64,000 nucleotides of DNA from RUG11241 sp964560085 (GTDB lineage: Bacteria > Bacillota_I > Bacilli_A > RF39 > UBA660), in contig CAZLKF010000005.1 in NCBI GenBank assembly GCA_964560085.1, forward strand, positions 1 through 64,000. The letters run 5' to 3'. The notes under the pieces were generated by a model. The model saw only the letters and a list, made by a program, of their open reading frames with translations. It ran no database searches and was not told where the DNA came from. The translations under genes and the position numbers were made by a program. Below are positions 61,163-64,000 of the stretch, one piece after another. Each line of letters opens with the position of its first letter. The stretch's first letter is position 1.

Positions 61163-61480
61163 GTGGAAACAAAAAGATTTAAAATGATTGATGAAAGTTT
61201 TTTATGTGAAAATTGCGGTTTAGAAGTAAAACAGCTTCAATATACAGCTCGTGATCATTGCAATCATTGTTTATATTCTAAACATGTTGATTTATTACCA
61301 GGTGATCGTAAATGTAATTGCCACGGATTACTTGAGCCAATTGCCGTGGAAAAGTTTAAAGATTCTTATAAAATTGTTTATAAATGTCAAAAATGTGCAC
61401 TTATTCACAAGAATATTGTAGCTAATGATGATGATTTTAATGAAATATTAAAAATTATGCAAAATCCCACAAATTATTAG
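61163..61480 (+). CDS. RNHCP-domain zinc-binding protein
   Basis: About 105 residues from GTG at 61163 (GGTGA five bases upstream; the promoter lies at 61118-61146); ATG at 61184 is an alternative. The sequence carries the RNHCP signature: FLCENCGLEV, the ARDHCNHCLYSKH centre, PGDRKCNCHG and VYKCQKCALIHKN. Eight or more Cys/His suggest two zinc sites. Its role in bacteria is not established. ruvA follows 12 bases later, so it is probably in the same transcript. Confidence 0.85.
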   Translation: METKRFKMIDESFLCENCGLEVKQLQYTARDHCNHCLYSKHVDLLPGDRKCNCHGLLEPIAVEKFKDSYKIVYKCQKCALIHKNIVANDDDFNEILKIMQNPTNY

Positions 61481-61492
61481 GAGTTGATTTAT

Positions 61493-62047
61493 ATGTATTC
61501 ATATATTAAAGGGACAGTAAAAGAAATTGAAACCAATTATATTGCCTTAGATTGTGGTGGCATTGGTTATCTAATTTACGTTTCAAATCCTTATTCATTT
61601 AGCATAGATGAGGAATATACTATTTTTGTCTATAATAAAGTTTCAGAAGATGAATTAAGCCTTTATGGTTTTAAAACAAAAGAAGAAAGAAACTTATTTT
61701 TAAAACTTATTGAAGTAAAAGGATTGGGTTGCAAAATGGCTTTACCAATGTTTGCAACTGGTGGCGTAGAAGGAATTATTGATGCGATTGAAAGAGAAAA
61801 TATTCTTTATTTGAAGAAGTTTCCGAAAATAGGGGATAAAGTTGCTCGTCAGATAATTTTAGATTTAAAAGGAAAATTGGTGTCTGGTGATGTATCTAAT
61901 AGTAAGGTGATTAATGAAGAATTAGTTGAAGCCTTAAAAGGACTTGGTTATCGTATGCCAGATATTAATAAAATATTACCAAAGATTAAGAGCGAAAAAA
62001 TTGAGGAGCAAATTAAAGAAGCTTTAAAGCTACTTTTGAGCAGATAG
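61493..62047 (+). CDS. ruvA: Holliday junction branch migration protein RuvA
   Basis: 184 residues from ATG at 61493 (TAGGAG upstream). The N-terminal OB-fold starts MYSYIKGTVKEIE with DCGGIGYLIYVS. Two helix-hairpin-helix regions follow (LIEVKGLGCKMALPMF and LKKFPKIGDKVARQIILDL), and the C-terminal domain III (LVEALKGLGYR) contacts RuvB. It binds four-way junctions as a tetramer. ruvB follows after 7 bases. Confidence 0.95.
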   Translation: MYSYIKGTVKEIETNYIALDCGGIGYLIYVSNPYSFSIDEEYTIFVYNKVSEDELSLYGFKTKEERNLFLKLIEVKGLGCKMALPMFATGGVEGIIDAIERENILYLKKFPKIGDKVARQIILDLKGKLVSGDVSNSKVINEELVEALKGLGYRMPDINKILPKIKSEKIEEQIKEALKLLLSR

Positions 62048-62054
62048 GAGTATT

Positions 62055-63059
62055 ATGGAAGATAGAGTATTAGATGCTAATCCTAAAGATGAAGATAATT
62101 TTGAAGCGACTTTAAGACCGACTAGTTTAGCTGAATATATTGGTCAAAGTGAAGTTAAAGAAAACATGGATATATTTATCAAAGCGGCGAAATTGCGCGA
62201 CGAATCATTAGATCACGTTTTATTATATGGTCCTCCAGGACTAGGAAAAACAACATTAGCTTTTATTATTGCTAAAGAAATGGGCTCAAATATAAAAACT
62301 TCAAGTGGACCGGCTATTGAAAAATCGGGAGATTTAGCAGCAGTTCTTTCAACTCTAGAACCAGGAGATGTATTGTTTATTGATGAAATACATCGAATTC
62401 CACGTTTTATTGAAGAGATTCTTTATTCAGCAATGGAAGATTACACATTAGACATTATCATTGGCAATGATGCCAATAGTCGAAGTATAAAAATTGATTT
62501 ACCTCCTTTTACTTTAGTTGGCGCAACAACTAGAGCGGGAGATTTAACAGGACCTCTAAGAGATAGATTTGGAATTGTCTTTAAACTTAACTACTATACA
62601 GTTGAAGAATTAACTGATATTGTTAAAAGAACAAGTCGCGTGTTAGAAAGCCCAATAGCTGAAGAAGCAGCAATTGAGCTAGCAAAAAGAAGCCGTGGAA
62701 CCCCGAGAATTGCTAATCGTTTATTTAAACGAGTTCGTGATTTTGCTTTAGTTTTAGGTAATGGCTCAATTGACTTAGAAATAACATCTTTAGCTTTAGA
62801 TAAACTCAAGGTTGACAAATTAGGTCTTGATGCGACTGACTATAATTTACTAAAAGCCATTATTGAAAAATTTAATGGTGGCCCAGTTGGGATTGAAGCA
62901 ATTTCATCGGCAATTGGTGAAGAACAAACGACGGTAGAGGATGTATATGAACCATATCTTTTACAAAACGGATTTCTAAAAAGAACTCCACGAGGTCGTG
63001 TCGTTACAGAAAAAGCTTACGAACATTTAGGAATTAATCATCAAGATGGGTTGTTTTAG
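62055..63059 (+). CDS. ruvB: Holliday junction branch migration ATPase RuvB
   Basis: 334-residue AAA+ motor. TLRPTSLAEYIGQSEVKENM at the N-terminus, Walker A LLYGPPGLGKTTLA, Walker B VLFIDEIHRIPR, sensor 1 GATTRAGDLTGPLRDRFG with the arginine finger, and a C-terminal winged helix (YEPYLLQNGFLKRTPRGR). Works with RuvA in recombination and repair. queA follows 9 bases later, a conserved ruvA-ruvB-queA order. Confidence 0.97.
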   Translation: MEDRVLDANPKDEDNFEATLRPTSLAEYIGQSEVKENMDIFIKAAKLRDESLDHVLLYGPPGLGKTTLAFIIAKEMGSNIKTSSGPAIEKSGDLAAVLSTLEPGDVLFIDEIHRIPRFIEEILYSAMEDYTLDIIIGNDANSRSIKIDLPPFTLVGATTRAGDLTGPLRDRFGIVFKLNYYTVEELTDIVKRTSRVLESPIAEEAAIELAKRSRGTPRIANRLFKRVRDFALVLGNGSIDLEITSLALDKLKVDKLGLDATDYNLLKAIIEKFNGGPVGIEAISSAIGEEQTTVEDVYEPYLLQNGFLKRTPRGRVVTEKAYEHLGINHQDGLF

Positions 63060-63068
63060 GAGGTTTTT

Positions 63069-64000
63069 ATGAAAACGGAAGATTTTAATTATGATTTACC
63101 TGAATATTTAATTGCTCAAACACCTTTAAAAAAAAGAGATGAATCAAGATTAATGGTTTTAGACAAAGTAACTGGGGAGATTGAACATAAGCATTTTTAT
63201 GATATTCTTGATTATTTAGAAGAGGGGGATGTTTTAGTTCTTAATGATACTAAAGTTATGCCTGCTAGGCTTCATGGCGTAAAAGAAGAAACAGGTTCGC
63301 ATATTGAATTATTGATGCTAAAAGAAATTGAAAGTGATGTGTGGGAATGTTTATCACGCCCAGCTAAAAGAATTGATATAGGAACAATTGTTGATTTTGG
63401 GGGAATTTTGAAAGCAAAATGCATTCAAATAAAAGAAGAAGGAATAAGAGTATTCAAATTTATTTATGATGGCATATTTTATGAAATTTTAGATAAATTA
63501 GGAGAAATGCCATTACCTCCATATATTCATGAAAAGTTACTTGACAAAGATCGTTATCAAACTGTTTATGCTCGTGAAATCGGTAGCGCTGCCGCCCCAA
63601 CGGCAGGCTTACATTTTACTAATGAGTTGTTGAAAAAAATAAAAGAAAAGGGTGTAAAGATAGAATATATTACTTTACATGTTGGCCTTGGAACTTTTCG
63701 CCCTGTTGCCACTGAAAATGTTTTGGAGCATCAAATGCATAGTGAATATTATGTTATGAGTAAAGAAACTGCTGAAGTTTTAAATGAGGCTAAAAAAACA
63801 GGAAGTATGATTGTCAGTGTTGGTACTACTTCAACAAGAACGCTTGAAACAGTGATGACACTTTATGGGGAGTTTAAAGAGTGTTCTGGTTGGACTAGTA
63901 TATTTATTTATCCTGGATATAAATTCAAAGCTATCGATTTTTTAATTACAAATTTTCATTTGCCAAAATCAACTTTAATTATGCTAGTCAGTGCTCTTGC
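63069..64000 (+). CDS. queA: S-adenosylmethionine:tRNA ribosyltransferase-isomerase QueA, 5' part
   Basis: ATG at 63069 after AGGAGGT; the frame stays open to the window edge (about 310 residues seen of about 340). Family motifs are FNYDLPEYLIAQTPL, VLNDTKVMPARLHG, GSAAAPTAGLHFT, LHVGLGTFRPV and FLITNFHLPKSTL. It transfers the ribosyl part of AdoMet to preQ1-modified tRNA to make epoxyqueuosine. The 3' end lies outside the window. Confidence 0.97.
   Translation, partial: MKTEDFNYDLPEYLIAQTPLKKRDESRLMVLDKVTGEIEHKHFYDILDYLEEGDVLVLNDTKVMPARLHGVKEETGSHIELLMLKEIESDVWECLSRPAKRIDIGTIVDFGGILKAKCIQIKEEGIRVFKFIYDGIFYEILDKLGEMPLPPYIHEKLLDKDRYQTVYAREIGSAAAPTAGLHFTNELLKKIKEKGVKIEYITLHVGLGTFRPVATENVLEHQMHSEYYVMSKETAEVLNEAKKTGSMIVSVGTTSTRTLETVMTLYGEFKECSGWTSIFIYPGYKFKAIDFLITNFHLPKSTLIMLVSAL

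Overview
The window is a low-GC, tightly packed chromosomal stretch from a spore-lineage Gram-positive bacterium. It is most likely an uncultured gut member of the Bacilli (an RF39, RFN20 or Erysipelotrichales-like group). The basis is AT-rich codon use, GGAGG/AGGTGA ribosome sites, TTGACA/TATAAT promoters often with an extended TG, a GatCAB operon, and spoIVA plus a spoVIF-like gene. TGA is used as a stop, so this is not a mycoplasma code. The exact taxon cannot be fixed by eye.

Region 1 (1-20500) is mostly housekeeping. It holds the 3' part of dnaK, pepF and dnaJ, then a 1221-residue secreted Ig-like protein, gatCAB, and a membrane sensor with a degenerate GGDEF domain followed by a YihY/BrkB membrane protein. 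The GTPases engB and der follow, then a spoVIF-like gene and spoIVA.

Region 2 (20500-49500) is the striking part: a surface-fibre island of about 29 kb. A PAS-GGDEF diguanylate cyclase lies at its left edge. Two modules with the same core order follow: catalytically dead SipW-like signal peptidase, TasA/camelysin-type protein, active SipW-type signal peptidase, TasA-type protein, a larger 'YAWF' TasA-type protein, and then a very large surface protein. Module 1 ends in a 3279-residue protein with dozens of YGGGN repeats, including a 927-bp exact tandem repeat. It also carries three inserted genes: an unknown protein, a membrane-anchored McrB-like AAA+ ATPase, and a DUF2357-like partner. Module 2 ends in an InlB-repeat plus VWA adhesin, whose coding sequence holds a 100-N scaffold gap. 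The adhesin lies behind a cyclic-di-GMP-I riboswitch and terminator. The sequence therefore points to c-di-GMP control of a SipW-processed surface matrix.

Region 3 (49500-64000) has lepB, a PH-domain protein, a GT-C type membrane glycosyltransferase on the minus strand, priA and fmt, and two small membrane proteins. A Tad-type secretion operon comes next (two pseudopilin-like proteins, TadZ, TadA, and TadB with an extra Ig-like ectodomain, TadC). An RNHCP protein, ruvA, ruvB and the 5' part of queA close the window.

No tRNA, rRNA, CRISPR array, transposase or prophage was seen. No gene-free stretch exceeds 300 bases; the longest (45615-45880) holds a terminator, a promoter and the riboswitch.
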